From Natronomonas aquatica (GTDB taxonomy: Archaea > Halobacteriota > Halobacteria > Halobacteriales > Haloarculaceae), in contig NZ_JAHLKM010000018.1 in assembly GCF_024449025.1 (NCBI RefSeq), forward strand, positions 1 through 58,985: 58,985 nt of DNA, given 5' to 3'. The notes under the pieces were generated by a model. That model was not told the DNA's origin and searched no databases. It worked only from the letters and a program-made list of their open reading frames with translations. Positions 27,033 through 36,084 of this stretch are shown one piece after another. Both the position numbers and the translations under genes were made by a program. Numbering within the stretch: position 1 is the first letter of the stretch; every line of letters begins with the position of its first letter.

Positions 27033-28733
27033 ATGAGCCGATCCGAGGCCGACAGCCCCGAACGAATCGCTACCTGGAGCGACCTCCCGGACCGGGAGCC
27101 GAACCACGCACGCGTCGAGGGCGTTGATCTCGTTGTCATCCGATACGACGACGAGGTGTCTGTCCTCTATGGTCGATGTCTCCATCGCGGTGTGCTCCTC
27201 GGGGACGGCCGCGTCGAAGGTGACGATCTCATTTGTGGTGTCCACGGCTGGGACTATCGCGTTGATACCGGCATCAGCGAGTACGACAATTCGGAAGTGT
27301 TAGAGAAATTCCGTTCATGGGTCGACGAGGACGAAGACGCCGTCTACGTCGACGCTGCCGGAGTCGCCCGTTGGGCCGAAGACAACCCCCAACCCTACGA
27401 CGACCCTGCGCCCGGTGATGGGGGCGACGGGGCGATGCAGGGAGCCACTGACGACATCGATGGCGGTGCCGTCGACCCGGAGTTCTATGGTGAGCCCGAT
27501 CACGAGAAGGAACCGTACTCCCACTACATCCAGACGCTAGCCCAGCGGGGCCCCGACGGGATCGGGGAACACGGCGAGGTTTCCGCGATGGGTGTCCCGC
27601 GCACGGAGCTGCCGTCCTGGGAGGACTTGCAGATCCTGACGGCCCAACTCGCCCGAACGCCCCTCGATGACGAGACAACCGTCGATACGGAACTGGTGAT
27701 CGGGCCGAACGCGGAGAACCCGCTGCGACTCGACATCCCGATCTTCGTGAGCGACATGAGCTTCGGCGCGCTCAGTGAGGAAGCGAAGGTCGCGATCTCG
27801 ACGGGGGCCGAGCGGGCGGGGACGGGCATCTGTTCCGGCGAAGGCGGCATGTTACCCGAAGAACAGGAAGCGAACTCCAGATACTTTTACGAGTACGCGA
27901 CGGGGAAGTTCGGCTGGGATATCGACCTCGTCGAACGGGTCCAGGCGTTCCATTTCAAGGCCGGACAGGGGGCGAAGACGGGCACCGGCGGCCACCTTCC
28001 CGGGGAGAAAGTAGAGGGGCGGATCGCCGAGGTTCGCGACCTCGAACCCGGGACGGACGCGGTGAGTCCCTCGCGGTTCCCCGAGTTAGAGACACCCACG
28101 GACTTCGCCGAACTGGCCGATCGGGTACGCGACGTCGGCGGTGGTATCCCGATCGGGTTCAAACTCTCCGCCCAGCACGTCGAGGAGGACATCGACTTCG
28201 CGCTCGAGGCCGGCGCGGACTATCTCATCCTCGATGGGCGCGGCGGTGGCACCGGGGCGGCACCGGACGTGTTCAAGAACAACATCTCGGTCCCGACGAT
28301 GGCCGCTCTCGCCCGGGCACGTTGCCACCTGGACGCACGCGACCGGTCGGACGTGACGCTTATCGCGACGGGTGGGCTTCGGACGGAATCGGATTTCATC
28401 AAAGCGATGGCGCTGGGCGCCGACGGCGTCGCGGTGGCCAACGCCGCGATGCAGGCGATCGGCTGTCTCGGCATGCGTGCGTGTGACTCGAACAACTGTC
28501 CGGTCGGGATCGCGACCCAACGGGAGGATCTCAGAAGCCGGCTAGTCATCGACTCTGCCGCCGACGGCCTCCAAAACTATTTCGAGGCGACCGTCAAGTT
28601 GATGAAGGTAATGGCCCCGGCCTGCGGTCACGACAGCCTCTCGGGATTCGAACGCCGAGATCTGACGGCCTGGAAAAAAGACATCGCCGACCTGACCGGC
28701 GTCAAGTATGCCGGTGTCGGCCACGAACGGTAA
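27033..28733 (+). CDS. Rieske domain fused to FMN glutamate-synthase domain
   Basis: 566 residues. The N-terminal 105 residues are a Rieske domain (C49-L-H51, C68-G-V-H71; RCLHRGVLLG and ICGVHGWDY). A linker rich in Asp and Gly follows. Residues about 160-560 are the FMN/3Fe-4S central domain of glutamate synthase (FVSDMSFGALSEEAKVAIST, KAGQGAKTGTGGHLPGEKV, DGRGGGTGAAPD, and C478-x5-C484-x4-C489). Amidotransferase and GXGXG domains are absent, as in archaeal FMN-binding glutamate-synthase-like proteins. ATG 27033 was preferred to GTG 27024. The Rieske cluster probably replaces the usual electron donor; the substrate is unproven. Second Rieske fusion in this locus. Confidence 0.87.
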   Translation: MSRSEADSPERIATWSDLPDREPNHARVEGVDLVVIRYDDEVSVLYGRCLHRGVLLGDGRVEGDDLICGVHGWDYRVDTGISEYDNSEVLEKFRSWVDEDEDAVYVDAAGVARWAEDNPQPYDDPAPGDGGDGAMQGATDDIDGGAVDPEFYGEPDHEKEPYSHYIQTLAQRGPDGIGEHGEVSAMGVPRTELPSWEDLQILTAQLARTPLDDETTVDTELVIGPNAENPLRLDIPIFVSDMSFGALSEEAKVAISTGAERAGTGICSGEGGMLPEEQEANSRYFYEYATGKFGWDIDLVERVQAFHFKAGQGAKTGTGGHLPGEKVEGRIAEVRDLEPGTDAVSPSRFPELETPTDFAELADRVRDVGGGIPIGFKLSAQHVEEDIDFALEAGADYLILDGRGGGTGAAPDVFKNNISVPTMAALARARCHLDARDRSDVTLIATGGLRTESDFIKAMALGADGVAVANAAMQAIGCLGMRACDSNNCPVGIATQREDLRSRLVIDSAADGLQNYFEATVKLMKVMAPACGHDSLSGFERRDLTAWKKDIADLTGVKYAGVGHER

Positions 28734-28742
28734 CCAAATCTA

Positions 28743-29225
28743 ATGGAACTGATTTCGATCGCTGCGGAGGCAGAGAACGGCGTGATCGGTCGGGATGGGG
28801 AACTGCCGTGGCGGAGTATCCCGGCCGACAAACGACAGTACAGAGATCGGATCGCGTATTCGCCTGTGATCCTCGGACGGCGGACGTTCGATTCGATGCG
28901 CGAGGACCTCCCGGGAACCGCACAGATCGTGCTGAGCCGGTCGGAATCGGCGTTCGACGTCGAGACGGCACACCACGCGTTGGGTATCGACGATGCGGTC
29001 GCGACAGTCGGATCGCTCGGGAGCGACCACGCCTACGTCATCGGTGGGGCGGGTATCTATAAACTGTTCCAGCCCGTGATCGACCGAATGGTACTCAGCC
29101 GGATTCCGGGCGAGTACGACGGGGACACGTACTTTCCGCACTGGGATCCCGATGACTGGACCGTGGTCGATCGTACGTCCTACGACGAGTTCACCCTCGA
29201 AGAGTGGGTTCGAGAACAGAACTAG
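28743..29225 (+). CDS. folA: Dihydrofolate reductase
   Basis: A 160-residue DHFR, which reduces dihydrofolate to tetrahydrofolate with NADPH. The signatures are intact: [48 protein letters not shown] and the C-terminal strand pair [10 protein letters not shown]. Length fits haloarchaeal hdrA-type enzymes. It begins 9 nt after the Rieske/GltS gene and leads into the M20 peptidase gene. Confidence 0.93.
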   Translation: MELISIAAEAENGVIGRDGELPWRSIPADKRQYRDRIAYSPVILGRRTFDSMREDLPGTAQIVLSRSESAFDVETAHHALGIDDAVATVGSLGSDHAYVIGGAGIYKLFQPVIDRMVLSRIPGEYDGDTYFPHWDPDDWTVVDRTSYDEFTLEEWVREQN

Positions 29226-29244
29226 CTACCGTCACCCTTCAACT

Positions 29245-30513
29245 ATGGATACATCCGATTTACCCACGGCCGTCGCCGAGTCCCTCTCGGCGAACCGTAC
29301 GGAACTGTTCGAGTTCACCGAGGAGCTGGTCGGATATGACACCCAGAACCCCCCCGGACGAACGGTGGATATCGTCGAGTGGCTCGAAACCACGCTCGAC
29401 GAATCGGCGCTGTCCGTCGAGCGCTTCGAAGTCGATCCGGAGAAGCCCAATCTCATCGCCACGCTTCCCGGACAGGCCGACCACACGCTATGTTTCAACG
29501 GCCACCTCGATACCGTTCCGTTCGAGGAGCGCGATTGGTCGCACGATCCGCTAGGAGAGCGAAGCGGAGAACGCATCTACGGACGCGGGACGACCGATAT
29601 GAAAGGAGCCGTCGCCGCGATGGCCCAGGTCGCACTCGCCTACGCTCGGAGCGGGACGGAACCGCCAGTGACACTCCAGTTCGCGTTCGTGAGCGACGAG
29701 GAGACGGGCGGTGATGCCGGCCTCACGACGCTGTTAGAAACGACCGATTTCGACCCTGACGCCTGCGTTGTCGGTGAAACTACCTCCCGTAACGGACGAT
29801 ATTCCGTTTCGGTCGCCGATCGCGGGAACATCTGGCTCACGCTCGAGGCCTCAGGGAGTGCTGCCCACGGCTCACGGCCGATGATCGGAGAGAACGCGAT
29901 CGATCGTTTGACCGATGCGATCGGGCAGTTGCGAAGCGAATTCGGACAACGGGAACTCTCGATCGATGCATCGATGGACGGGATCATCGAGGAGTCCGTC
30001 GACTTCTACGAGCCGGAGGCCGGAGCCGAGGCCACCCAAAGCCTGTATCGATACCCGACGATCAATCTCGGTATCCTCGAGGGTGGAAAGGCGATAAACA
30101 CGGTACCGGCTTCGGCATGTGCGAGAGTCGACATCCGATTGACTGCCGGTGTCGATACCAGGGAGGCACTCAGCGGGATACGGGACTGCTTGACTGGGAT
30201 GGACGGCATCGAGATTATCGATATCTCGTGGACCCGTGGTTCGTACGAACCGCTCGGGAGTTCCATCGTCGAAGCGAGCGCGAAAGCAGCCGAACACGTC
30301 GTCGACGAGCAGATCTACCGACGGAGCGCGACCGGAGGCGGCGACGCCAAAGTCCTTCGACACGAGGGGATCCCAACGGTCGAGTTCGGCTTCGGTACGC
30401 AGACAGCCCACGGGACAGACGAATACACGACGACCGAGGCACTCGTTCGAAACGCCATCAGTTACGCAGCACTTCCCGTTCTGTACGAGCACTCGAGGAG
30501 CGTTGACCGATGA
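29245..30513 (+). CDS. M20 family metallopeptidase (ArgE/DapE-like)
   Basis: 422 residues from ATG 29245. Zinc-ligand motifs are in order: CFNGHLDTVPFEE (His, Asp), GRGTTDMKGAVAAMAQ (bridging Asp), SDEETGGDAG (catalytic Glu pair), and EFGFGTQTAHGTDEY (C-terminal His). The lid domain (GNIWLTLEASGSAAHGSRP) is present. It hydrolyses an amide of an acylated amino acid or a small peptide; the exact substrate is not readable. It overlaps the exporter gene by 4 nt (ATGA at 30510), so the pair may hydrolyse and export, or import-coupled salvage may be involved. Confidence 0.88.
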   Translation: MDTSDLPTAVAESLSANRTELFEFTEELVGYDTQNPPGRTVDIVEWLETTLDESALSVERFEVDPEKPNLIATLPGQADHTLCFNGHLDTVPFEERDWSHDPLGERSGERIYGRGTTDMKGAVAAMAQVALAYARSGTEPPVTLQFAFVSDEETGGDAGLTTLLETTDFDPDACVVGETTSRNGRYSVSVADRGNIWLTLEASGSAAHGSRPMIGENAIDRLTDAIGQLRSEFGQRELSIDASMDGIIEESVDFYEPEAGAEATQSLYRYPTINLGILEGGKAINTVPASACARVDIRLTAGVDTREALSGIRDCLTGMDGIEIIDISWTRGSYEPLGSSIVEASAKAAEHVVDEQIYRRSATGGGDAKVLRHEGIPTVEFGFGTQTAHGTDEYTTTEALVRNAISYAALPVLYEHSRSVDR

Positions 30514-31295
30514 TTTCAGCTATCGGGGGGACGACAATCGCGGCGGTGACGCTCGTTATTGTAATCGCCGGAGCGACGAACGGGCTCGCCGGCTTCGGAT
30601 TCGCCGTCGTCGGAACGATGGTCCTTGCGACGATGATCGACCCGGCGACGGCAGTCGTTTTCATGATCGTCCCGATTCTCGCGGTCAATCTCTCGTTGGT
30701 CCGTGATCTCTCCGGGAAAGAGCTCCGAACCTGTAGCCGACGGTTCGGTCCGCTCATCGGTGCGGCTCTGGTCGGAACAGTCGTCGGCATGGCCGTCCTC
30801 AGTAGTATCCCGAGCAGCCCCCTGCGTGTCGGGCTCGGGATACTGACTCTCGGGTTCGTCGCGACAGCCCAGCGACAGATTCCGCTCCCGGAGCTGTCGG
30901 CAGGGAGGATGGGCACGTTCAGTCGTACGCGAGCCGGGATGCTCGGTATCGGTGGTATCTCCGGACTCCTCTTCGGTGGAACGAACGTCGGTATCCAGCT
31001 CATCGCGTACCTTCGGAGCTTCGACCTCTCACACGGGCTGTTCGTCGGGGTCGTTGCCCTCGTATTCTTGGGGCTCAACGGAATCCGAGTCGTGGTCGCC
31101 GGTCTGCTTGGGCTTTATCCGAGTCCCGCTGTTCTGTTAGCGTCCGTCGTCGCAGCGCTCCCGGCCGTCCTCGGTGTCGCTGTAGGGAAACGTCTCCGAG
31201 CCACCGCCAGCGAACGCTTGCGCAGACTCGCCGTTTTGGGCCTTCTCACAGTGGTCGGAATCCGACTGGTGGGCGGCGGGGTCGGAGTAATATAA
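30510..31295 (+). CDS. TauE/SafE family anion exporter/permease
   Basis: A 261-residue TauE/SafE membrane protein with about eight helices, including GATNGLAGFGFAVVGTMVLA (the family's Gly-rich first repeat) and ISGLLFGGTNVGIQLIAYLR (second repeat). Members move sulfite, sulfonates or other organic anions. It is translationally coupled to the M20 peptidase. The following 89 nt hold the promoter of the HTH-10 gene. Confidence 0.85.
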   Translation: MISAIGGTTIAAVTLVIVIAGATNGLAGFGFAVVGTMVLATMIDPATAVVFMIVPILAVNLSLVRDLSGKELRTCSRRFGPLIGAALVGTVVGMAVLSSIPSSPLRVGLGILTLGFVATAQRQIPLPELSAGRMGTFSRTRAGMLGIGGISGLLFGGTNVGIQLIAYLRSFDLSHGLFVGVVALVFLGLNGIRVVVAGLLGLYPSPAVLLASVVAALPAVLGVAVGKRLRATASERLRRLAVLGLLTVVGIRLVGGGVGVI

Positions 31296-31384
31296 TAGCT
31301 TCTCTGTTTGGACACGAAGTCCTGCTGTAGTGGCTGAACATGAACAGTCGATAGTTCCAATAGGATCAGCAGAAATGTATCGCC

Positions 31385-32086
31385 ATGGGGCTGGTGGCTG
31401 AGTTTCAGATCGATTGTGAAGCCCTTCCGCTCACGGATGTGGCGACAGCTGTCCCCGAAGCGACGTTGTTACTCGAGATTCAGTACAACCACGGTGATCG
31501 CCCACCGTTTCTGGTCACTGTTCACGGCGGTTCCCAGGCAGTTATCGAGACAGCCTTGACCGAAGCGTTCGATGTGGGTGAGTGGACGCTAATCGGGCAG
31601 GCTGGAGATACTCACCGATACCAAGTGCAGGCAGCACTCAGTTTTGAACAGCAACTCGGGGATCATCTCGATAACCTTGCGGGGCTCGAGGCCTTGGCCA
31701 CCGCTGATGCGATCATCGAGCGGATTGAGGTCGTCCCGGGCGGGTGGCAACAAACGGGATGGTTCGCCAGCCGGGACACGTTCGGCAAGTTCTCCTCGTT
31801 TTGGCAACAGAACGCTGGGTTTCAATTGCTACGGCTCACCCACGACGAGGAATCCGAACCTCCCGGTGACGGCCTCACGGACCGGCAACGTGAGGCCCTC
31901 CGGATAGCGTACGAACTCGGATATTTCGACATTCCACGCCAAGCCTCTCTCGAACGGGTCGCCGCAGAACTGGGGATCTCTGCTTCGTCGGTCTCCGAGC
32001 GACTCCGCCGCGCACAGACCGAATTGATCGAAGAAACCGTCGCACCTACCTGGCCTCCGCTCCCCGACGAAGCCCCCTCGTTTTAG
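31385..32086 (+). CDS. HTH-10 (bat-like) transcription regulator
   Basis: A 233-residue haloarchaeal regulator. The N-terminal 160 residues are the alpha/beta domain typical of short Bat-like proteins (VAEFQIDCEALPLTDVATAV). The C-terminal HTH-10 reads LTDRQREALRIAYELGYFDI and VAAELGISASSVSERLRRAQ. It precedes the alpha/beta hydrolase gene by 74 nt that hold a strong TATA box, so the hydrolase is a plausible target (inference). Confidence 0.87.
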   Translation: MGLVAEFQIDCEALPLTDVATAVPEATLLLEIQYNHGDRPPFLVTVHGGSQAVIETALTEAFDVGEWTLIGQAGDTHRYQVQAALSFEQQLGDHLDNLAGLEALATADAIIERIEVVPGGWQQTGWFASRDTFGKFSSFWQQNAGFQLLRLTHDEESEPPGDGLTDRQREALRIAYELGYFDIPRQASLERVAAELGISASSVSERLRRAQTELIEETVAPTWPPLPDEAPSF

Positions 32087-32092
32087 CTACCC

Positions 32093-32102
32093 TTATATAA
32101 AA
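32093..32102 (+). promoter_or_regulatory. TATA box before the alpha/beta hydrolase
   Basis: TTATATAAAA is a near-consensus archaeal TATA box about 60 nt before ATG 32161, leaving a leader of some 30-40 nt. Confidence 0.55.
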
Positions 32103-32160
32103 GACCGAACGACTGAGAGACACTCCTTCCCGGCGCACGCCAATACGATACGATGCACCG

Positions 32161-32964
32161 ATGCAGACACTATCGACGGCGGATGAGAGTCGCATCGCAA
32201 TCGAACAACACGGAAACGGTCAGCCCCTGATATTGCTTCACGGCGGGATGGCCCCACGGCAGTACTGGGGTCCAGTCATTCCCCACCTCGAGGAATACGC
32301 CGCGATCGTCCCTCAGCGACCGGGGTTTGGGACATGCCTCGACGATCCAGCTGAAACCGGTGCTGCCGACGTGCTCAATCGGGAGACTGACTACGTACGC
32401 ACGCTCGTTGATACCATCGAGGAGCCACCGGTTCTGTTCGGCCACTCCTTCGGCGCCCTGACGGCCATCGAAGCGGCGACGGATGCAGCCGTCAAGGCGG
32501 TCGTCGCATACGAACCGGCGGTTCTCCCCGATGCGTTCCGCAAAGAGGCTGATCTGGCCGCCCGCATGGCCGCCCTTATCGATGAAGGAGATCGCCACGA
32601 GGCAGTGAAACGCTACATCGAACGCGTGCTCCATCCCGAGGAAATCGACGATCTCGACGCTTGGCTAGACGAGTGGCCGGTCTGGCCGGACTGTGTGGAC
32701 CTCGCCGAAGAAGTCGTCCGGATGAACCGCGCTGTCGAACAGTACCGACTCCCTGATCAACTCGATGTCGACGCGCCAGTGCTTCTTCTGACCGGGACTG
32801 ACGGCCCGGATTTCCTTCGGAAAGGCGCCCGCGATGTCCACGAAGCACTTCCCGAGAGTCGTCTCGTCGAATTCGATGGCATCAGCCACAGCGGACCCAG
32901 CGAGGCTCCCGACGTGATCGCACCTGAAGTGGACACGTTCCTCGTAACAACGCCGATAGCCTGA
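32161..32964 (+). CDS. Alpha/beta hydrolase
   Basis: 267 residues with the canonical fold: LILLHGGMAPRQYWGPV (oxyanion loop), VLFGHSFGALTAIEAA (nucleophile Ser in G-H-S-F-G), VLLLTGTDGPDF (acid strand) and FDGISHSGP (catalytic His). There is no signal peptide, so it is cytoplasmic. The substrate class (ester, lactone or similar) cannot be told. It follows the HTH-10 regulator, its probable controller. Confidence 0.88.
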   Translation: MQTLSTADESRIAIEQHGNGQPLILLHGGMAPRQYWGPVIPHLEEYAAIVPQRPGFGTCLDDPAETGAADVLNRETDYVRTLVDTIEEPPVLFGHSFGALTAIEAATDAAVKAVVAYEPAVLPDAFRKEADLAARMAALIDEGDRHEAVKRYIERVLHPEEIDDLDAWLDEWPVWPDCVDLAEEVVRMNRAVEQYRLPDQLDVDAPVLLLTGTDGPDFLRKGARDVHEALPESRLVEFDGISHSGPSEAPDVIAPEVDTFLVTTPIA

Positions 32965-33382
32965 ATTTTGGACGGGTACTCTCGGAACTCAAAAACGATG
33001 TGTTAAACGATATCACGCACTTCGGAAGCAGGTTGCTGGTCGAGTAGAGCGACCACCGGAGAAGCGTAGCGGGCAAGAGTGACGCGTGCGACGGTGGCTC
33101 TCGCCGCACCGAGGCGTCTCAAAAGACAGGCTCACGCCCTATCTCAGAGCCTTCCGGCTTCGTCGGCGAATCTCACGAAAACCCGGTCAAGAAGCTCTCG
33201 AAGGGGTCGTTCGAGCTATTCTGACTCACCAACAACGTGCTCCAGATGAGCGTTTCGTGATGCCGAGACTCGACGACTCTTGAATCACTCGATCCCGAGG
33301 CGGTTCCCAACACGAAATGATTGGTATTATATGATGGTAGCAGTTACCATTAGATAACTTCCCGAGCCCTCCATCAGGCCTC
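32965..33382. other. 418-nt stretch without a supported gene
   Basis: Short frames on both strands are Arg/Ser-rich and look like shadows. The segment around 33130-33240 could be the worn 3' end of an old gene or insertion element, but I cannot name it. The region 33330-33380 is AT-rich and probably holds the promoter of the kinase gene. Confidence 0.4.
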
Positions 33383-35065
33383 ATGCTCTCCACATCCGGT
33401 AGCGTGCTCTTCTGGCATATGTCCGCGTTTAGTCTCGCGTGTGTCCTTGGTTTCGCGTGTGTCGTCTGGACGTACCATCGGCGAGACCAGTACGCCGCAC
33501 AGGCGTTTCTCGTGTTCCTATTGGTCACCGTCGCATGGAACGCGACCGTATTGCTCAGAATTGTCGGCCCGGTCTCACTCGCCTGGGAATTGCACTTAAT
33601 CGAGCAGTTTTTTCAGGTACTGATTACGATCGTCTGGTTTTATTTCGCTGCTGTCTATGCGGGATACCGCGCAGTGCTCACTCGGCGGCTAGTCGGATAC
33701 CCGCTGGCTGGCGTGGCGGTAGCCATGCTCCTCGTGGAGTCGTTTCCACCCATCGCGGCGATCACAAACACGGACCCGACGACGATCGAGGAGCCGTTCA
33801 CCTTCGTGACGTGGACCGATACCGCGCTTGCCGGGGTCGTTGAGGTACTCGCGCTGGCGGCGTTTGCTGTCGGCTCTGGATTGATTCTGTACAAGCTCTT
33901 GACCGCGAACTACGTGCAGGCATGGCAGATTGTGCTTGTCTTCGTCGCAACAACCGGGACTATTTTGGTCGAAGTATTCGAAGATGCGATTCCCCACGCC
34001 GTCTCCGGTGTTGACTATCCCGCATTAGCCGTGACAGGTGTCGGTGTCTCCTATGTGGTCGGTCTGTACCGGTACGATCTCTTCGGGTACACGCCAGTCG
34101 ACATGTCTGATGTGATCGATGGAATCACCGCCCCAGTTGTCGTACTCAACCCGGAACAGCGGGTAGTGGACTTCAACGCCCCGGCGAAGGCGATGTTTGG
34201 GGCGTTAGCCACTGGGTGCCGGGGCGACGTGGTGCTGCCGGCGGCAGTCATTAATGCCGTTCCTGTAGATACTCCGGAGGCGAGCGAAGCCGAGGTGACA
34301 CTCAGCCGCGACGGCGAGGATCGTGTTTACCGGCTGTATGCCGCGCCTCTCGATTCCTTTGGGGATAACCAAGGCGTCGCTGTCACCCTTCGTGATGTCA
34401 CCACCCAGCGTCGCCAACAGGAGAAACTAGCTCTCCTCAAGCAGATTCTCACCCGTTCGCTCAGACACAACATCCGCAACAACGTCGATATTGTGAAAGC
34501 GAACAGCCAAGAGCTGATCGACAACCTCAACGGTCCGGAGCAGGCCCACGCACACGCTGTGTACGATGCCGCTGATGATCTACACTCAATCAGCACAAAG
34601 ACGCGGGTGATGAAAGACGTCGCAGAGAACCGCGGACGGACAACACCGGTGGCGCTGTGCGAGCTTCTTACCACGACGGTCGCCGAGTACGAACAGACGT
34701 ATCCTTCCACCACTTTCGTCGTTGACTGTCCTCCAGCGTGTTCAGTCGAAACAACACCCGATATCGAACCCGCGGTTCGGAACCTCATCGAGAACGCTGC
34801 TGAGCACAATTCCGCAGCCGACGCCGAGGTTCAGGTGTCACTCGAACAGCGGGACGACGCAGTCGTAATCGAGATAGCCGACAACGGGCCCGGTATCCCG
34901 CCGAACGAGCTGACCGTACTCGAGCGGGGGCGGGAAGACGTCCTTGCTCACGGGAGTGGGATCGGGCTCTGGATCGTGACGATGGTCGTCGACGAAATCG
35001 ATGGCACCATCACCTACGAGACCGGTGATGCGGGAACGACGATCACGCTTCGGCTCAACAGATGA
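33383..35065 (+). CDS. Membrane histidine kinase, 7TM-PAS-HisKA-HATPase
   Basis: 560 residues. Residues about 8-230 form seven membrane helices of the HisKA_7TM type (LACVLGFACVVWTY, FFQVLITIVWFYFAAVYAGY, WQIVLVFVATTGTILVEVFE). Residues about 245-345 are PAS-like (ITAPVVVLNPEQRVVDFNAP). The phospho-acceptor His is in TRSLRHNIRNNVDIV. The ATPase boxes are NLIENAAEHN, DNGPGIPPNE and GSGIGLWIV. The C-terminus is complete. There is no cognate receiver adjacent. Confidence 0.9.
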   Translation: MLSTSGSVLFWHMSAFSLACVLGFACVVWTYHRRDQYAAQAFLVFLLVTVAWNATVLLRIVGPVSLAWELHLIEQFFQVLITIVWFYFAAVYAGYRAVLTRRLVGYPLAGVAVAMLLVESFPPIAAITNTDPTTIEEPFTFVTWTDTALAGVVEVLALAAFAVGSGLILYKLLTANYVQAWQIVLVFVATTGTILVEVFEDAIPHAVSGVDYPALAVTGVGVSYVVGLYRYDLFGYTPVDMSDVIDGITAPVVVLNPEQRVVDFNAPAKAMFGALATGCRGDVVLPAAVINAVPVDTPEASEAEVTLSRDGEDRVYRLYAAPLDSFGDNQGVAVTLRDVTTQRRQQEKLALLKQILTRSLRHNIRNNVDIVKANSQELIDNLNGPEQAHAHAVYDAADDLHSISTKTRVMKDVAENRGRTTPVALCELLTTTVAEYEQTYPSTTFVVDCPPACSVETTPDIEPAVRNLIENAAEHNSAADAEVQVSLEQRDDAVVIEIADNGPGIPPNELTVLERGREDVLAHGSGIGLWIVTMVVDEIDGTITYETGDAGTTITLRLNR

Positions 35066-35128
35066 ATCGCCGGAGTCCAGCACTCAGAGGGGCTGGGTAT
35101 CCGTGCTTACGCGATTCATCCTCGCCGT

Positions 35129-35156
35129 GAACACCCGGATTCTCTCGCCGAAAGAA
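35129..35156 (+). repeat. 28-nt sequence shared with 58529-58556
   Basis: GAACACCCGGATTCTCTCGC followed by CGAAAGAA matches 58529-58556 with about three differences. Both copies lie just downstream of a stop codon and would read EHPxSLAE. It may be a worn transposase end or a REP-like element. Confidence 0.4.
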
Positions 35157-35233
35157 AGAGAGCCAGTCACAGGAAGAAACGCAACACAGAGAGCGTCGAC
35201 GCAGCCTCTCAACGTTCTCTGGGGCTGCTACGT

Positions 35234-35785
35234 TCATCTCTCTTCGCCGACAAATCGTACGTCGATCCCGTTGTTTTGGATATGGACGTTATGCTCTGGG
35301 CTAATGCCTTTGTCGTCCTCCGGTCTCGCTTCCCATGCGCTCTGTGGCACTTCAAAGGTCTTCTGAAGATTCACGTCGTCGCCACTTGCCTCGAGTTTGT
35401 TGATATACGTCGCGGGGTCGGAAATGGCAATTACCACGTATTCGTTGTCTGAGATCGTTCCCTCGCCTTCAAATACCAGCGTTCTTTCGTTCGACTCTCT
35501 GTTGACAGTTAGTGAGATCCCAACCGAACCGTCATGATCGTTGTATATTTCCACCCCGTGGTAATCGTCCGACGTTTTTGATTTCTCCCCGAAAACAAGC
35601 TCGGCAAAGGGCTCCTGTCCGGGGTACGAGCGCGCAAACTCGCTTGTGCGTTTTTCGACCGATATTTCGTCCGTCGTTGTCACCGTAAACTCCGATTCCG
35701 CTTGTGTTTCCCCTATCGAAGCACAGCCACCAAGTGAGACGGCTAGAGTGAGACCGCTAGCTCCGAGTAACTGACGACGTTTCAC
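35234..35785 (-). CDS. Tat-exported lipoprotein of unknown function
   Basis: 183 residues from a GTG at 35785: VKRRQLLGASGLTLAVSLGG then the lipobox Cys, a Tat signal with twin Arg and LGGC. A longer frame from 35830 adds 15 residues before the twin-Arg. The mature part is beta-rich and acidic (SEFTVTTTDEISVEKRTSEF, GVEIYNDHDGSVGISLTVNR, EYVVIAISDPATYINKLE), resembling an immunoglobulin-like domain. No family is assigned. It is probably anchored on the outer face of the membrane. Confidence 0.7.
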   Translation of the reverse strand: MKRRQLLGASGLTLAVSLGGCASIGETQAESEFTVTTTDEISVEKRTSEFARSYPGQEPFAELVFGEKSKTSDDYHGVEIYNDHDGSVGISLTVNRESNERTLVFEGEGTISDNEYVVIAISDPATYINKLEASGDDVNLQKTFEVPQSAWEARPEDDKGISPEHNVHIQNNGIDVRFVGEER

Positions 35786-36046
35786 ACTTCGTACTCTGTG
35801 CTCGACCACAAAAACCCCTGGAAGGCTCAAAGACCTGTTCCATGACCTTCTTCACCCGACAGGTGCCCCGTTCGTACTGAACAATTTGTCTGCCTGCAAC
35901 TGAGATACGACCCCGTGTGCCGGGCGATCGTGTCGGATACGCCGATATGAGCAAGGGGTGTATCGTCGTCCCCTTCGAGTCGCATCGACAGGTATCCGAA
36001 GCTACGATATCCAACAAAGTACGGATTGTTGGCCAAAACACAGGAA

Positions 36047-36054
36047 TGTTAATA
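36047..36054 (+). promoter_or_regulatory. TATA box of the 2-oxoacid dehydrogenase operon
   Basis: GTTAATAC lies about 30 nt before ATG 36085 of the E1 alpha gene, supporting that start over longer frames. Confidence 0.45.
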
Positions 36055-36084
36055 CGCACTGTGAATGATACCCGATCACACCGT

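Noticed and set aside
32965-33382. A relic transposase gene
   Set aside because: Short frames with Arg/Ser-rich shadow composition only; no transposase motif or terminal repeats could be identified.
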